From the NCBI GenBank assembly GCA_046351395.1, contig JAXLYP010000027.1:104077-168076 (forward strand): a DNA stretch of 64,000 nucleotides. The letters run 5' to 3'. Position 1 is the stretch's first letter; every line of letters starts with the position of its first letter. Under the pieces are notes generated by a model. The model saw nothing but the letters and a program-made list of their open reading frames with translations. It made no database searches and was not told where the DNA came from. This document shows, piece after piece, positions 8,607 to 19,663 of the stretch. A program made the position numbers and the translations under genes. The stretch comes from CAYYKK01 sp046351395 (lineage in GTDB: Bacteria; Myxococcota_A; Polyangia; Polyangiales; Polyangiaceae).

Positions 8607-9554
8607 TCAAGCAGGAGATCCTGAAACGCGTTTCGAAGAAAGCAGGAAGGGCATCGCCGCAGCGAGGAAAGCCTGGGGCGCGTCGACGTGGGCGAAGTGC
8701 GAAGCCTCCTCGAGCCAGACCATCTCCGCGGTGGGGAGGAGCGCGGAGAGGCGCCGGCCGACGACGGACGGGACCATCACGTCCCGCTTCGCGTAGACGA
8801 GCATCAGCGGGATCGGGAACACACCGCGGAGATCCCGGAGCGCGGCCTCGAACGACCGCATGTGGCGCGCGGCGAGCGTCTCGTGGAGGAAATGGTGGAG
8901 GGCGCGCGCGCCTCCCGGGGCGACGAGAGGCCGCGCGTACTCGCGGTGCTCCTCGCGCGATTTGAGCGTCTCGTCGAAGTAGTGCACGTTCTCGTGAACC
9001 CACTTCTCCGGGTTCCGCCGGATGAGCCAGTCGAGGATCGACGGCGCGCGCGGGACGACGGTGAGCGCGGCCTCGAGCGCGAACATCCGCGCCGTCGGCA
9101 GGCCGGGGCTGTGGAGGTTCACGAGGCGCGAGACGGCGCGCGGATCCCGCATCGCGAGGCGCATCATCAAATACCCGCCCATCGAGTTGCCGATGCACGG
9201 CGCGCCACGGATCCCGAGCGCGTCGATGATCTCGCCGATCGAGACGGCGACGGCGTCCGGATCGTAGCTCGCGTCTGCCATCGTCGATCGCCCCGCCCCG
9301 ACGAGATCCGGGGCGTAGACGGTGAACCGCTCCGCGAGCGGGGCGAGCACATAGCGAAACGAGTAGCTCGTCGTCATCAGCCCGTGCACGAGCAGCAGCG
9401 GGGGCCCCGACCCCAGCACGCGGACGTGCACGTCCACGCGGCCGAACGGCTTCGAATCGATGGCGAGCGTGCGCGCCTCCGATCCGAAATACGGGTGCGG
9501 CACGCGCGGTCGATCCGGGACCTCGGCGAACGGCAGCTGCTCGAAGGGCTTCAT
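8607..9554 (-). CDS. Alpha/beta hydrolase (epoxide hydrolase/haloalkane dehalogenase-like fold)
   Basis: 315 residues with the classical alpha/beta hydrolase order: oxyanion motif LLLVHGLM (54-60), nucleophile elbow GNSMGG (Ser124), acid in YAKRDVMVP and His in EASHFAHVD. Ser at the nucleophile makes it an esterase, lipase or C-C hydrolase rather than a dehalogenase. There is no signal peptide. It is the only gene between the tRNA and a 323-bp gap; the substrate cannot be predicted. Confidence 0.85.
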   Translation of the reverse strand: MKPFEQLPFAEVPDRPRVPHPYFGSEARTLAIDSKPFGRVDVHVRVLGSGPPLLLVHGLMTTSYSFRYVLAPLAERFTVYAPDLVGAGRSTMADASYDPDAVAVSIGEIIDALGIRGAPCIGNSMGGYLMMRLAMRDPRAVSRLVNLHSPGLPTARMFALEAALTVVPRAPSILDWLIRRNPEKWVHENVHYFDETLKSREEHREYARPLVAPGGARALHHFLHETLAARHMRSFEAALRDLRGVFPIPLMLVYAKRDVMVPSVVGRRLSALLPTAEMVWLEEASHFAHVDAPQAFLAAAMPFLLSSKRVSGSPA

Positions 9555-9877
9555 CGGGGCGGTGGACGGCGGGGTGGCGCGCGCACGAGCGCGAGCAAAT
9601 CAGAGAGCGCTGGGCGCGTCGACGCTCGCGTGCGCGGATCGGATCGGAGCGCGCTATCACGGACGAATTCCGTGCGCGCGCCGAACGCGCTCGACTGAGC
9701 CGCGGCTCCGACCGCGGAATGCCCTCGTCCCGATCGCGAGCGGGCGAGGCTCGAGCGCGCGGGCGAAGCGGCCCCGTCGAGGGGGAGATCGATTGATGCG
9801 TCGGCAAAGACGTGGACCTCGCTCTCGACCGTGCGCGTGGACGCGGCGCCCGCCCCCGCGTGAGCGTCATCGACTCG
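9555..9877. other. Intergenic region with one REP-like repeat copy
   Basis: 323 bp between two minus-strand genes. The only recognisable item is a diverged copy of the REP-like element at about 9665-9721. The remainder is GC-rich sequence in which I see no gene or terminator with confidence. Confidence 0.5.
9665..9721 (+). repeat. Dispersed copy of 52-bp REP-like element
   Basis: It starts with GAATTCCG, then carries a diverged GCGCGCCGAACGCGCTCGA arm and a CCGCGGCTCCGACCGCGG palindrome. This is the same order of parts as the tandem units at 34768-34970. Confidence 0.6.
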
Positions 9878-12800
9878 TCAGCCGCTCGACGGCCGACGAG
9901 GCTCGGCGAGCTCCGCCAGCCGGCCGCGCATCCCGAGCTTCTCGTAGATCGCGCGCGCTCGCTCGCGCTGGACGTCGGCCTCCACCCGCGCGCCGCGGAG
10001 ATCGAGGACGGAGGCCAAGTCCACGAGGCAATCCGCGAGCTCGTTCTGCTCCTGCGTCCCCTCGAGGGTGACCGCCGCGCGCTCGAGCAGGCGAACCGCG
10101 CGCTCGAGGCCGGCATCGTCGCCGCCCATCGCAGCGATGAGCCCCTCGGCCCGCCGCGCCATGCCCTCGTTGACGGTGAGGCCGATGCGCACCGACGTCT
10201 CGAGCGCGATCTCCGCGTGCGCGGCGGCTTCGTGCGGCTCCCCGCGCGCGACGTGCACCATCGCCCTCCCCCACTCCGCCTCTGCGACGATGAACTGGAC
10301 GCCGATCCGGCGCCCGATCGCGATGGCCCGGTCGAGCGCGTCCTCGGCGGCGTCGTACGCGCGCTGCTCGAGGAGGATGCGCCCCAGGTTCGCCCACGCG
10401 TTCGCGTGCGCGGTGGCGGCTCCCGAGGTCCGCTCGAGCGCGCGCTCCGCGGCGGCGCGCGCGTCGTCGAGATCCCCGAGGAGCCGGAGGTTGATGGAGA
10501 TGTTGCTCCAGTGCTTGCCGGTGGACGCACCATCCCCGAGGCGCTCCGCGAGCTCGGCGGCGCGCGTGTAGTGATCGATCGCTTTGCGGAAATGCCCGCT
10601 CGAGCCGAACGCGATCCCGAGCGTGTTCTCCGCGCGCGCGAGCAGCGCCTCGTCGCGCGCCTCGACGGCGGCGGCGTGCGCGCGCTCGGCGTGCCGGAAG
10701 AGAGCCTGTTCGTTGCCGCGGAGGTAGGCGACGTAGCCCAGCCCCACGTGCGCGACCCCGAGCACGGCGGGGTCTCTCACCGATTCGCCGAGCGCCGCGG
10801 CCGTGTCCAGCAGCGCCGCGGCCTCGTCGAGGCGGCCGAGCGAGGCCCACATGGCGCCGAGCCTCGAGGCCGCGCGCCCGCGCACGCGCGCGCCCTCGGT
10901 CGACTCGAGGCCCGCTCCCGTCGCGACGAACGACCAGGCGAGGTCCGCGCTCTGCTCCGCCTCGCGCACGAGTCCGCGCGCCTCGAACCCGTCGACGGCC
11001 GAGAGCGCCTCCTCCGCCGCCACGATGGGCGCGCCGCCGAGGTGGAAGTGGCTCGCGCGGATCGCGGCGTCCTCGGCCGTATCACGTGCGCCGGGCTCCC
11101 GCGCCTCCGCGAGCGATGCGCGCGCGATCGCGAGGTGGAGCGCCGCGCGCTCCTGCGCCTCGAGCGACGCGTAGCAACGCTCGCGGAGCTTGTCGTGCGC
11201 GAGGAGCCACGCGCCGGGCGACGCCTCGATCGCGATGCCCCGGACGACGAGCTCGTGCAGATCCGCCGCGAGCTCCCAGGAGCGCGCGCGCGTCGCGCCG
11301 ACGACGCTCGCGAGGAGGCTCAGCCCCGCCGGGCGCCCCACGGTCGCGAGGACGCCCGTGAGCCGTCGCGCGCGCGGACCGAGCGCCCCGAGGCGCGCCT
11401 CCGCGATCCGCTCCGCGCGCGTCAGGGTCGCGGACTCGAGCAAGTCGACGACGCGGCTCTCGCTCGCGAGCGACCAGCGCCCCCGCCCCTCGCGCACGAG
11501 CGATCCGTCCTCGACGGCCGCGCGGATCGTCTCGGCGAGCGTGAACGGGTTCCCCTGCGCCGCGCGCGCCACCCGATCGAGCGTCCGCTCGACGCCCGCG
11601 GCGACCCGGCCGCCCCCGGATCCGAGCATGCCGAGCGCGAGCTCGCGCATCGCCCCCGCGTCGAGCGGGTGGAGATCGAGCACGTGCACGTGCGGGAGCA
11701 GCGCGGCGCGCTCGTCGCCGGAGGCGGATGCGGGCGTGAGCCGGAGCTGGTGGAGCCACGCGGGCTCCTCCTCCGCGCGGTACGACACGACGACGAGCAG
11801 CCGCCGTCCCCACGCGAGCGGATGCGCGGCGAGCGAACAGACGAACGCGGCGGTCGCCGGATCGGCCCACTGGGCGTCGTCGAGGACGAGGACGACGCGC
11901 TGGTCCGTCGCGACCCGGAGCACCGTCCGGACGAGCGCCCCGGCGAGCGCGCCGATCCACGCGTCCGGGCGAGGGAGCGGCGCCGACGTCATCGGATCGA
12001 CGAGGCCCGCGAGATCCGCCTGGTAGAGGGCGAGCAGGCCCGCGCCGTCGTCGAGCCAGGTCTTCACGGCGTCGGCGTGCCCGGTCTTCGCGTGATCGCC
12101 GAGCCACTCGAGCAGCGGCCGCAGGCTCTCGAGGAGCGGCGCCGCGCCGTCCCCCGCGCCGAGCTGCGGCGAGGCGATGCCCGCGGCGACGACCGCGTCG
12201 ACCGGCACGCGCGCGAGGCACTCCGAGAGGAGCCGCGACTTGCCCACGCCGCTCTCGCCGCGTACGAGGACGATGGCCGTCTCTCCCTCGATCGCCGCGT
12301 CGACGCGCGCCTCGAGAGACGCCTCGTGCGCAGCCCGACCCACGCAAGCCGACCCGTAGACGTAGGGGCGAGGCGCGGGCTCGCCCGGCTCGGGGGGCGG
12401 GGCGAGCTCGAGCGACGCGAACACCTCGACCACGTCCTCCGCGTAGGCGAGGCGCTTCTCTCGATCCTTCTCGAGGAGCGCGAGGACGAGCTCGTCCAGG
12501 AACATGGGCACGCCCGCGACGAGCGACGAAAGGCGCGGCGGCGGCTCGTGGACATGCTGCGACAGGAGCCCGACCAGATCGTCCGCGACGAACGGGGGCT
12601 GCCCCGCGACCACGTGGTGGATGAGCGCGCCGAGCGCGTAGAGATCCGCGCGCGGGTCGAGCAGCCGGTTCCCGATCTGCTCGGGAGACATGTAGTACGG
12701 CGTCCCGGACGCGCCGCGATCCGTGCTGACGCGCTCGCGGCCGCGCCCGAACCGGAACCGCGCGAGCCCGAAGTCGACCAGGACGGGCCGATCGTCCTCG

Positions 12801-13318
12801 ACGAGGAGGATGTTCTCCGGCTTGAGATCGCGGTGCACGATCCCTTCGCCGTGGAGGTACGCGAGGGCGCGCGCGAGCCGCACGATCACGCGCGCGATCC
12901 GCTCCATGCGCTCCGCGCTCCAGGGGATCGCGAGCCGGGTCGGCGCGAAGCGATCACTCGGCGGACTCGCGTCGGCGCGAGCGCGCGCGAGCTCGGGTGT
13001 GATCAGCGTCCCATAGGGCCCCTGCGGACCGCTCAGCGGCTCCGGGAGGATCAGCGCCTGCGCGAGGTCCTCCCCTTCGAGCAGCTCCATCGCGAGGTAC
13101 GGTGCGCCGCCCTCGACGCCGTGCGCGACGATGGGGACGATGCCCGGATGAGAGAGGCGCGCGAGCGCCGCGGTCTCCGCGCGGAGGCTCTCGAGCTGCG
13201 CGTGGTCCTCGACGATCGCGGTCTTCAGGGCGACCATGCGCCCCGTGACCGTGTCGCGCGCGCGGTGGACCGATCCCATCGCGCCGCCGCCGAGCCTCGA
13301 GACGACCTCGAACCGCAA
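9878..13318 (-). CDS. Ser/Thr kinase fused to AAA ATPase and TPR repeats
   Basis: 1146 residues. The N-terminal Hanks kinase (about 3-300) has GGGAMG (10-15), Lys32, HRDLKPEN (162-169), DFG (182-184) and SPEQ. Next comes a STAND/AAA-type ATPase with Walker A GESGVGKS (354-361) and a Walker B region around VVLVLDDAQWAD. From about 750 to the end there are helical TPR-like repeats (for example AENTLGIAFGSSGHFRKAIDHY). This architecture, like the PknK/MalT-type regulators, is typical of myxobacterial signalling hubs (family knowledge). It starts 3 bp after the ferritin-like gene ending at 13322, so the two are co-transcribed. The signal sensed is unknown. Confidence 0.92.
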   Translation of the reverse strand: MRFEVVSRLGGGAMGSVHRARDTVTGRMVALKTAIVEDHAQLESLRAETAALARLSHPGIVPIVAHGVEGGAPYLAMELLEGEDLAQALILPEPLSGPQGPYGTLITPELARARADASPPSDRFAPTRLAIPWSAERMERIARVIVRLARALAYLHGEGIVHRDLKPENILLVEDDRPVLVDFGLARFRFGRGRERVSTDRGASGTPYYMSPEQIGNRLLDPRADLYALGALIHHVVAGQPPFVADDLVGLLSQHVHEPPPRLSSLVAGVPMFLDELVLALLEKDREKRLAYAEDVVEVFASLELAPPPEPGEPAPRPYVYGSACVGRAAHEASLEARVDAAIEGETAIVLVRGESGVGKSRLLSECLARVPVDAVVAAGIASPQLGAGDGAAPLLESLRPLLEWLGDHAKTGHADAVKTWLDDGAGLLALYQADLAGLVDPMTSAPLPRPDAWIGALAGALVRTVLRVATDQRVVLVLDDAQWADPATAAFVCSLAAHPLAWGRRLLVVVSYRAEEEPAWLHQLRLTPASASGDERAALLPHVHVLDLHPLDAGAMRELALGMLGSGGGRVAAGVERTLDRVARAAQGNPFTLAETIRAAVEDGSLVREGRGRWSLASESRVVDLLESATLTRAERIAEARLGALGPRARRLTGVLATVGRPAGLSLLASVVGATRARSWELAADLHELVVRGIAIEASPGAWLLAHDKLRERCYASLEAQERAALHLAIARASLAEAREPGARDTAEDAAIRASHFHLGGAPIVAAEEALSAVDGFEARGLVREAEQSADLAWSFVATGAGLESTEGARVRGRAASRLGAMWASLGRLDEAAALLDTAAALGESVRDPAVLGVAHVGLGYVAYLRGNEQALFRHAERAHAAAVEARDEALLARAENTLGIAFGSSGHFRKAIDHYTRAAELAERLGDGASTGKHWSNISINLRLLGDLDDARAAAERALERTSGAATAHANAWANLGRILLEQRAYDAAEDALDRAIAIGRRIGVQFIVAEAEWGRAMVHVARGEPHEAAAHAEIALETSVRIGLTVNEGMARRAEGLIAAMGGDDAGLERAVRLLERAAVTLEGTQEQNELADCLVDLASVLDLRGARVEADVQRERARAIYEKLGMRGRLAELAEPRRPSSG

Positions 13319-13321
13319 GGG

Positions 13322-14140
13322 TCAGATCCAGCCGCGCGCGGCGAGCCGATCGCGTGCCGCGCGAGTGTCGAGGTCGAGCGCGTCGAAGCCCGGCAGGACG
13401 ACGGTTCGAAGGCCGTGGCGATAGATGTCCGCGGCGCGCGCGCGCCCGACGTAGCCGTGTTGGTCGAGCTCCGGGTCGTCCGCTTCGGGGTGGCTCACCG
13501 CGTCGTCGAACACGAACGCCACGTGGCTCTCGAGGATGCCGGGGAGCTCGTCGGCCACGGCGCCCGCGAGCCCGTCTCGACACGCAGCCGCGAGGTAGGC
13601 CCAACCCACGCGGCCGTGATCGACCTCGTCCTCGAGGAGAGAGAGCACCACCGCGCGGCCGAGCGGGTGGGTCGCGACTTCGAGCATCTCCGTGAAGTAC
13701 ACGCCCGTCATCGTCTCGCTCACGCAGCACGTCTCCACGATGCGGAGGAGCAGCGCGCGCGCCGACGCCTCGGTCGGCCGACCTCGGAGCGGCGCGTCCG
13801 GCTCGGGCGCGCCCCGCATCGCCGTCGGGAGCGGCGCGCCGAGGTGCTTCTCCACCACGCGCCGACAAACGTCCGCGTGGGGCACCTCGTCCGTCGCGGC
13901 GCGCGTCAAGAGCGCGAGCGTCGCCGGCTCGCAGCCATGCGCAGCGGCCTCGTACGAGAGGCGCGCGAACCCACCGACGGCGAGGTGCTCCTGCTCGCGC
14001 CGCCACGTCCATGCGTGCACGAGCTTCGCGCGGCGCGCGTCGGAGAGGGGCGCGACGTCCGCGTCCCACGGGATGTCGCGTCGCGATCCGTCCCGAAGCG
14101 ACGAGAGCTCGAGCGAGTCCCGCGGCGGCAAGGGGTGCAC
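13322..14140 (-). CDS. Ferritin-like (diiron-type) domain protein
   Basis: 272 residues, mainly helical. Metal-ligand-like motifs recur: TWRREQEHL, RAATDEVPHADVC, RIVETCCVSETM and SLLEDEVDHGRVGW. The two DE-x-x-H elements about 100 residues apart, with additional Glu residues, are what a four-helix diiron ferritin-like fold shows. No exact subfamily is recognised. It is directly upstream of the kinase-AAA-TPR gene (3-bp gap) and 4 bp downstream of a lipoprotein gene, so it sits mid-operon. Whether it is an oxidase, hydroxylase or storage protein is open. Confidence 0.7.
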   Translation of the reverse strand: MHPLPPRDSLELSSLRDGSRRDIPWDADVAPLSDARRAKLVHAWTWRREQEHLAVGGFARLSYEAAAHGCEPATLALLTRAATDEVPHADVCRRVVEKHLGAPLPTAMRGAPEPDAPLRGRPTEASARALLLRIVETCCVSETMTGVYFTEMLEVATHPLGRAVVLSLLEDEVDHGRVGWAYLAAACRDGLAGAVADELPGILESHVAFVFDDAVSHPEADDPELDQHGYVGRARAADIYRHGLRTVVLPGFDALDLDTRAARDRLAARGWI

Positions 14141-14144
14141 CGCC

Positions 14145-14402
14145 TCAGCTGCCGACGGGCGGGTTCGGCGGAGGGGGGCCCTCGCGCGGTGGCTCGACGG
14201 TGGCGGGTGTCTTCATTGGGCTCGTGGGCGCCGCCGTCGGCGTGGCGGTCGACGAGTTCACGGGCGGCTCGACGATCGGCGGGCCCTCCGGACGAACGGT
14301 CTCGCCCGAGCAACCCATCACGGACGGCGCCGCACCGGCGAGTGCGATGCCACCGAGCACCAGAACGCGGAAGAGTCGGTCGTCCCTCACGCCGAGCAGC
14401 AT
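14145..14402 (-). CDS. Short Pro-rich lipoprotein
   Basis: 85 residues from the ATG at 14402. A hydrophobic segment ends in a lipobox-like PSVMGC, followed by a Pro/Thr/Ser-rich mature part with no domain. A longer frame starting at 14459 adds an Arg-rich stretch that would disrupt the signal, so the inner start is preferred. It is the first gene of a probable operon with the ferritin-like and kinase genes. Such small low-complexity lipoproteins are frequent in this window; function unknown. Confidence 0.5.
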   Translation of the reverse strand: MLLGVRDDRLFRVLVLGGIALAGAAPSVMGCSGETVRPEGPPIVEPPVNSSTATPTAAPTSPMKTPATVEPPREGPPPPNPPVGS

Positions 14403-14569
14403 AGACGAAGACACGCACCGAGCGGCGCGCGTCCTCGGCCTCGGGCGACGGCCCGACACCGCGTTCCCTGCCCCTCTGGACGCCGCGGCCTCGTCGGGCG
14501 CGCACCTACGGTCAAGCTCGAGCGGATCGGACGGGGCCCGAAGGAGTTTGCCGCACTACACTTCGACCG

Positions 14570-15619
14570 ATGAATCGCTCGGCGATCGCGGCAGGTGCGT
14601 CCCTGGCGTTGCTCGCTGCCGTCGCTTTCGGCGTGACCACGCCGCTGCTCGATCGGGCCGGGAAGGGCCTGGGCTCGTTCACGATCGCGGCGCTCCTCTA
14701 CGCCGGGGCCGCGCTGTCGGCCGCTGCGCTGCGCCTCACGGTGCGAGCCTCGGGTGCACCGCTGAGGCGCGCGCACCTGATACGGCTCGCGATGGTCGCC
14801 GTGTTCGGCGCCGCCCTCGCCCCTACGCTGCTCGCGTGGGGTCTGCGTCGAACGGGTCCGACCACGGCCTCGCTGCTTCTCAACCTGGAAGCGGTTTTCA
14901 CCGTCCTTCTCGCGCGCGCGATCTACCGTGAGCCACTCGGTCGGCGCGTCCTCGGCGGACTCACGCTCATCGCTCTTGGCGGCGTCGCGCTCACGCTCGA
15001 CGCCGCGCGCGCGGCGAGCTGGGACGCGCTCGGCGCGCTGGCCGTGGGCGGCGCGACGCTCGCGTGGGCGGTCGACAACACGCTCACCCGAGCGCTCGCG
15101 AACCACGACCCCGTCGTCGTCGTGGCCGGAAAGGGCGCACTCGGCGCGCTCCTCACCGCCGGCGCGGCCATGTGGATGCGCGAGCCCTTCCCCGATCTTC
15201 GCCCCGCAGCGGAGCTGCTCCTGCTAGGCGCGACTGGGTACGGGCTCAGCCTGCGGCTGTATCTCTTGGCGCAGCGTCACATCGGCGCCGCGCGCACGGG
15301 GTCGATCTTCGCCATCGGACCGTTCGTCGGCGCGGTGCTCGGGTTCGCGCTGGGGGATCGCACGGTCGGATGGGGCGCGCTCGCGGCAGCCGGCTTGATC
15401 GCCGTCGGCGTCGGCCTGCACGTGACCGAGCGGCACAGCCATCGTCACCGCCACTCGGCGCTCACTCACGACCATGCCCACCGCCACGACGACGGGCATC
15501 ACGACCACGACCACGACCCTCCTATCGAGGGCGAGCACGCGCACGCGCATTCGCACGGAGAGCACGAGCACGAGCACGAGCACGGTCCCGATCTGCACCA
15601 CGACCACGCCCACGCGTGA
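14570..15619 (+). CDS. DMT/EamA-family transporter with His-rich C-terminal tail
   Basis: 349 residues. Ten hydrophobic helices in two EamA halves (about 1-140 and 145-285) mark a drug/metabolite transporter of the inner membrane; the motif GPTTASLLLNLEAVFTVLLA is characteristic. After about residue 287 comes a ~60-residue hydrophilic tail in which His alternates with Asp, Glu and Arg (around 28 His), a typical divalent-metal buffering element. Export or sensing of Ni, Co or Zn is inferred from the tail only. A lone gene, divergent from the lipoprotein operon. Confidence 0.85.
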   Translation: MNRSAIAAGASLALLAAVAFGVTTPLLDRAGKGLGSFTIAALLYAGAALSAAALRLTVRASGAPLRRAHLIRLAMVAVFGAALAPTLLAWGLRRTGPTTASLLLNLEAVFTVLLARAIYREPLGRRVLGGLTLIALGGVALTLDAARAASWDALGALAVGGATLAWAVDNTLTRALANHDPVVVVAGKGALGALLTAGAAMWMREPFPDLRPAAELLLLGATGYGLSLRLYLLAQRHIGAARTGSIFAIGPFVGAVLGFALGDRTVGWGALAAAGLIAVGVGLHVTERHSHRHRHSALTHDHAHRHDDGHHDHDHDPPIEGEHAHAHSHGEHEHEHEHGPDLHHDHAHA

Positions 15620-15685
15620 TCCTCGCCCAGTCCCCTGCCCGCGCGGTCGACGCGCTCGGGCACTCCCGAGCGCGTGCGTCGGCGA

Positions 15686-16804
15686 TCAAACTCCCCTCGG
15701 CTTCATGATGCGCAGGACGGGGGTCCCGCTCGAGCCCGTGGGGAGGGGGAAGAACACGCGATGGCTCGCCGGGTCGACGGCCACGCTGTGCGCGTGATCG
15801 TCCGGGTGCTCACGGTCGATCGGGGCGAGCCCCGCCGCGCTGAGGTCGAACACCGTGAGGTCCCCGCTCTCGGCGGCGACGTAGAGCCACCCGAGCTCCG
15901 GATCGAGGGCCAGCACGTCCGGCCCGAGGCCCACCTTCGCCGTCACCACCTCGTGCGCGCCGTCGAGGTCGACGCGCGCGAGCACGGCGTTCACCTCGCA
16001 CGCCACGAGCGCGGTGGCGCCCTTGGAATCGAGACGGAGACCGTGCGCGCCCGCGCACCCCGGCAGCTCGATCTGCTTCTGCGTCCGCTTCGTCCTCGGG
16101 TCGATCGAGACGAGCCGGTCCACGCCGGTCGCCTGCGGCGCGGCCACCCAGAAGACTCCCCGCGTCGCGTCGAAGACGACGTTGCCCGTCTCGGCGCCGA
16201 CCTTGAGTTGCACGCGCGCGCCGCCCCCGGCATCCGCGATCAGCGAGACCGCGCCATCTCCCTGGTCGGACACGAGAACGACGCGTTCGATCGGATCCCA
16301 CGCCACGCCATCGGGTGAAGCGCCCGTGCGCACGCGAGCGATCTCCGTCAGCGCGAGCGCGTCGAAGACGACGAGCTGGTTCGGAGAGCTCGTGACGAAG
16401 ATGCGCCCCACGTCCGCGGCCACGGCGATCCCCCGCGCGCTGGGAAGGTTCGGCAGCACCTTGACCACGGCGCCGTCGCTGAGGGCGACGACGATCACGG
16501 AGGCGTCGCTCATGTGGGCGATGACGAGGTGGCCGTTCACGCGATCGACGTCCTGATAGTCGAACCGGTTCGCCGCCCCGGGCAGCGCGACGTCGGCGAC
16601 CAACGACAGCGGGAGACTCGCGCCTGCCCCTCCAACGGCGCCTCCGCGCGGCGGCGCCGAGCCCAGCGAGGCGCTCGACGCCGAGGCGCTGGACGCCGAG
16701 GGGGCCCGCCTCGGAGGGGCCGCGTCGGCGCTGCACCCGATCAGCGCGAGCCCCACGAAGAAGCTCTGCGCGACGAACCGCGCGACCGCGAGCACTCGAG
16801 TCAT
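15686..16804 (-). CDS. Beta-propeller (YncE-like) lipoprotein
   Basis: 372 residues from the ATG at 16804 (a start 6 codons upstream is possible). A lipoprotein signal with lipobox ALIGC is followed by an Ala/Ser linker (about 28-60), then repeated blades of the type VIVVALSDGAVVKVLPNLPSARGIAV and VVFDALALTEIARVRTGASPDGVAWD. These are 40-45-residue YVTN/YncE-type beta-propeller repeats. Such proteins sit in the periplasm or on the outer membrane and bind ligands or DNA fragments in other bacteria; here the ligand is unknown. No close operon partner. Confidence 0.8.
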   Translation of the reverse strand: MTRVLAVARFVAQSFFVGLALIGCSADAAPPRRAPSASSASASSASLGSAPPRGGAVGGAGASLPLSLVADVALPGAANRFDYQDVDRVNGHLVIAHMSDASVIVVALSDGAVVKVLPNLPSARGIAVAADVGRIFVTSSPNQLVVFDALALTEIARVRTGASPDGVAWDPIERVVLVSDQGDGAVSLIADAGGGARVQLKVGAETGNVVFDATRGVFWVAAPQATGVDRLVSIDPRTKRTQKQIELPGCAGAHGLRLDSKGATALVACEVNAVLARVDLDGAHEVVTAKVGLGPDVLALDPELGWLYVAAESGDLTVFDLSAAGLAPIDREHPDDHAHSVAVDPASHRVFFPLPTGSSGTPVLRIMKPRGV

Positions 16805-17045
16805 CGGCTCGGGCTCGCCCAAGTTCTTCCGCGCAGCGGAGTCGCGCCCATGCCGGAGACGCTCGGGCGGTCCTCACCGCGCGGCAACCGTTCTTTCGCG
16901 CGCGCGTCACGCGACTCGACGGGATCGGGCACGCGGCGAGGAGGGCTGGGATGCGCGCGTGCCTGTCGGTTTGCACGACGCGGGCCGAGGGTCGTCGACG
17001 CTGGGTCTCGCGGCCCCCGCCGGCGAGGACGAAGGTCAGGAGGGA

Positions 17046-17875
17046 TCAACCGGGCTCGGCGTGGGGGAGCGGATCCAGGACGAGCACGGGGTGCTCGCCC
17101 TCGAGGAAAGCCTCGTCCTCCTTCGGCGCGCGGAACACGCCCAGCGCGCCATCGGGCAGCTGGACGACGTCCCCGATCGAGAACACGGCGCGCGACTCGA
17201 TCATGTGGACGACCATCTCGGTCATCGCGCGGAACGTCGCGAGCCCTTCTTCGTGGCCATCCGTCAGTCGGGCGAGATCGGGGACGCCGAAGTTCACGCC
17301 GCCGTGCGTCCGCATCCAGACGCCGGCGTGGCGCAGCCCCAAGTTCGGCAGGTCGGGCGGGAGCGCGAGCTCGTATTTCGCGAACCCCATGAAGAGGAGG
17401 AGCGGCGAGAGGCCCTCGATCAGCGGGATCACGTCCGCTGGCGCGGCCATGAACGCCCCCGCGGGGAGCACGGTCCGCGCGTCGAGGTGGACGAGGAACG
17501 TCGCGCCGAGGCGGGCGAACGCGGCGGCGAGGATCGCGACCGCGCGGAACTGATCGAGCGTTCGAGGCACGAGTCCTTCGACCGGGACGTGCTCGATCAC
17601 GACGAAGCAGGTGTGCGCGCGCGCCGCCGCCTTCTCCTCCGGATCGAGGTGCGCGAGCTGGAGCGCGGGCTCGAGCACGAGCTCGGGGATCGCCTCCCCG
17701 ACGGCGCGGAACCGCATGTGGAAGTCGCCGAACGTCGCGTCCGCGATGCGCGTCTCGAGGTCCATCTCGATCTTCGCCGCCTCGAGCGCGGGATCGAACT
17801 CCGCGAGGATGGCCGCGAGGCGCGCGAGATCGATCTCGACGCGCCGATCGAAGAGCAAATGCAGACGCGCAGCCA

Positions 17876-17876
<1 letters not shown>
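17046..17876 (-). CDS. DUF4261-like domain protein
   Basis: 276 residues. The GTG at 17876 overlaps the stop codon of the upstream fumarase gene (TAGTG), which decides the start and implies coupled translation. Soluble, with conserved-looking stretches AAAFARLGATFLVH, LFMGFAKYEL, GVWMRTHGGVNFGVPDLARL and IGDVVQLPDG that resemble DUF4261 proteins (recognition by pattern, moderate). No catalytic motif is evident. The order fumarase then this gene may indicate joint transcription rather than a metabolic link. Confidence 0.6.
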
Positions 17877-19534
<1,658 letters not shown>

Positions 19535-19663
19535 CGCTCCTCTCTACCACCATCCGCGGCCGCGCCGCCCGAGAGACGCGCGGCCGAGAGACGCGCCCCG
19601 CGCTCGCGAGGCGCGCGCACCCGGCGGGCGGAGCCGAGGCCCTGCGCGGGCAGCGACCAGGGC

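Noticed and set aside
9812..14404. 1530-codon plus-strand ORF opposite the kinase-AAA-TPR gene
   Set aside because: Arg/Glu/Asp-rich artefact of high GC; the minus strand has complete kinase and ATPase motifs.
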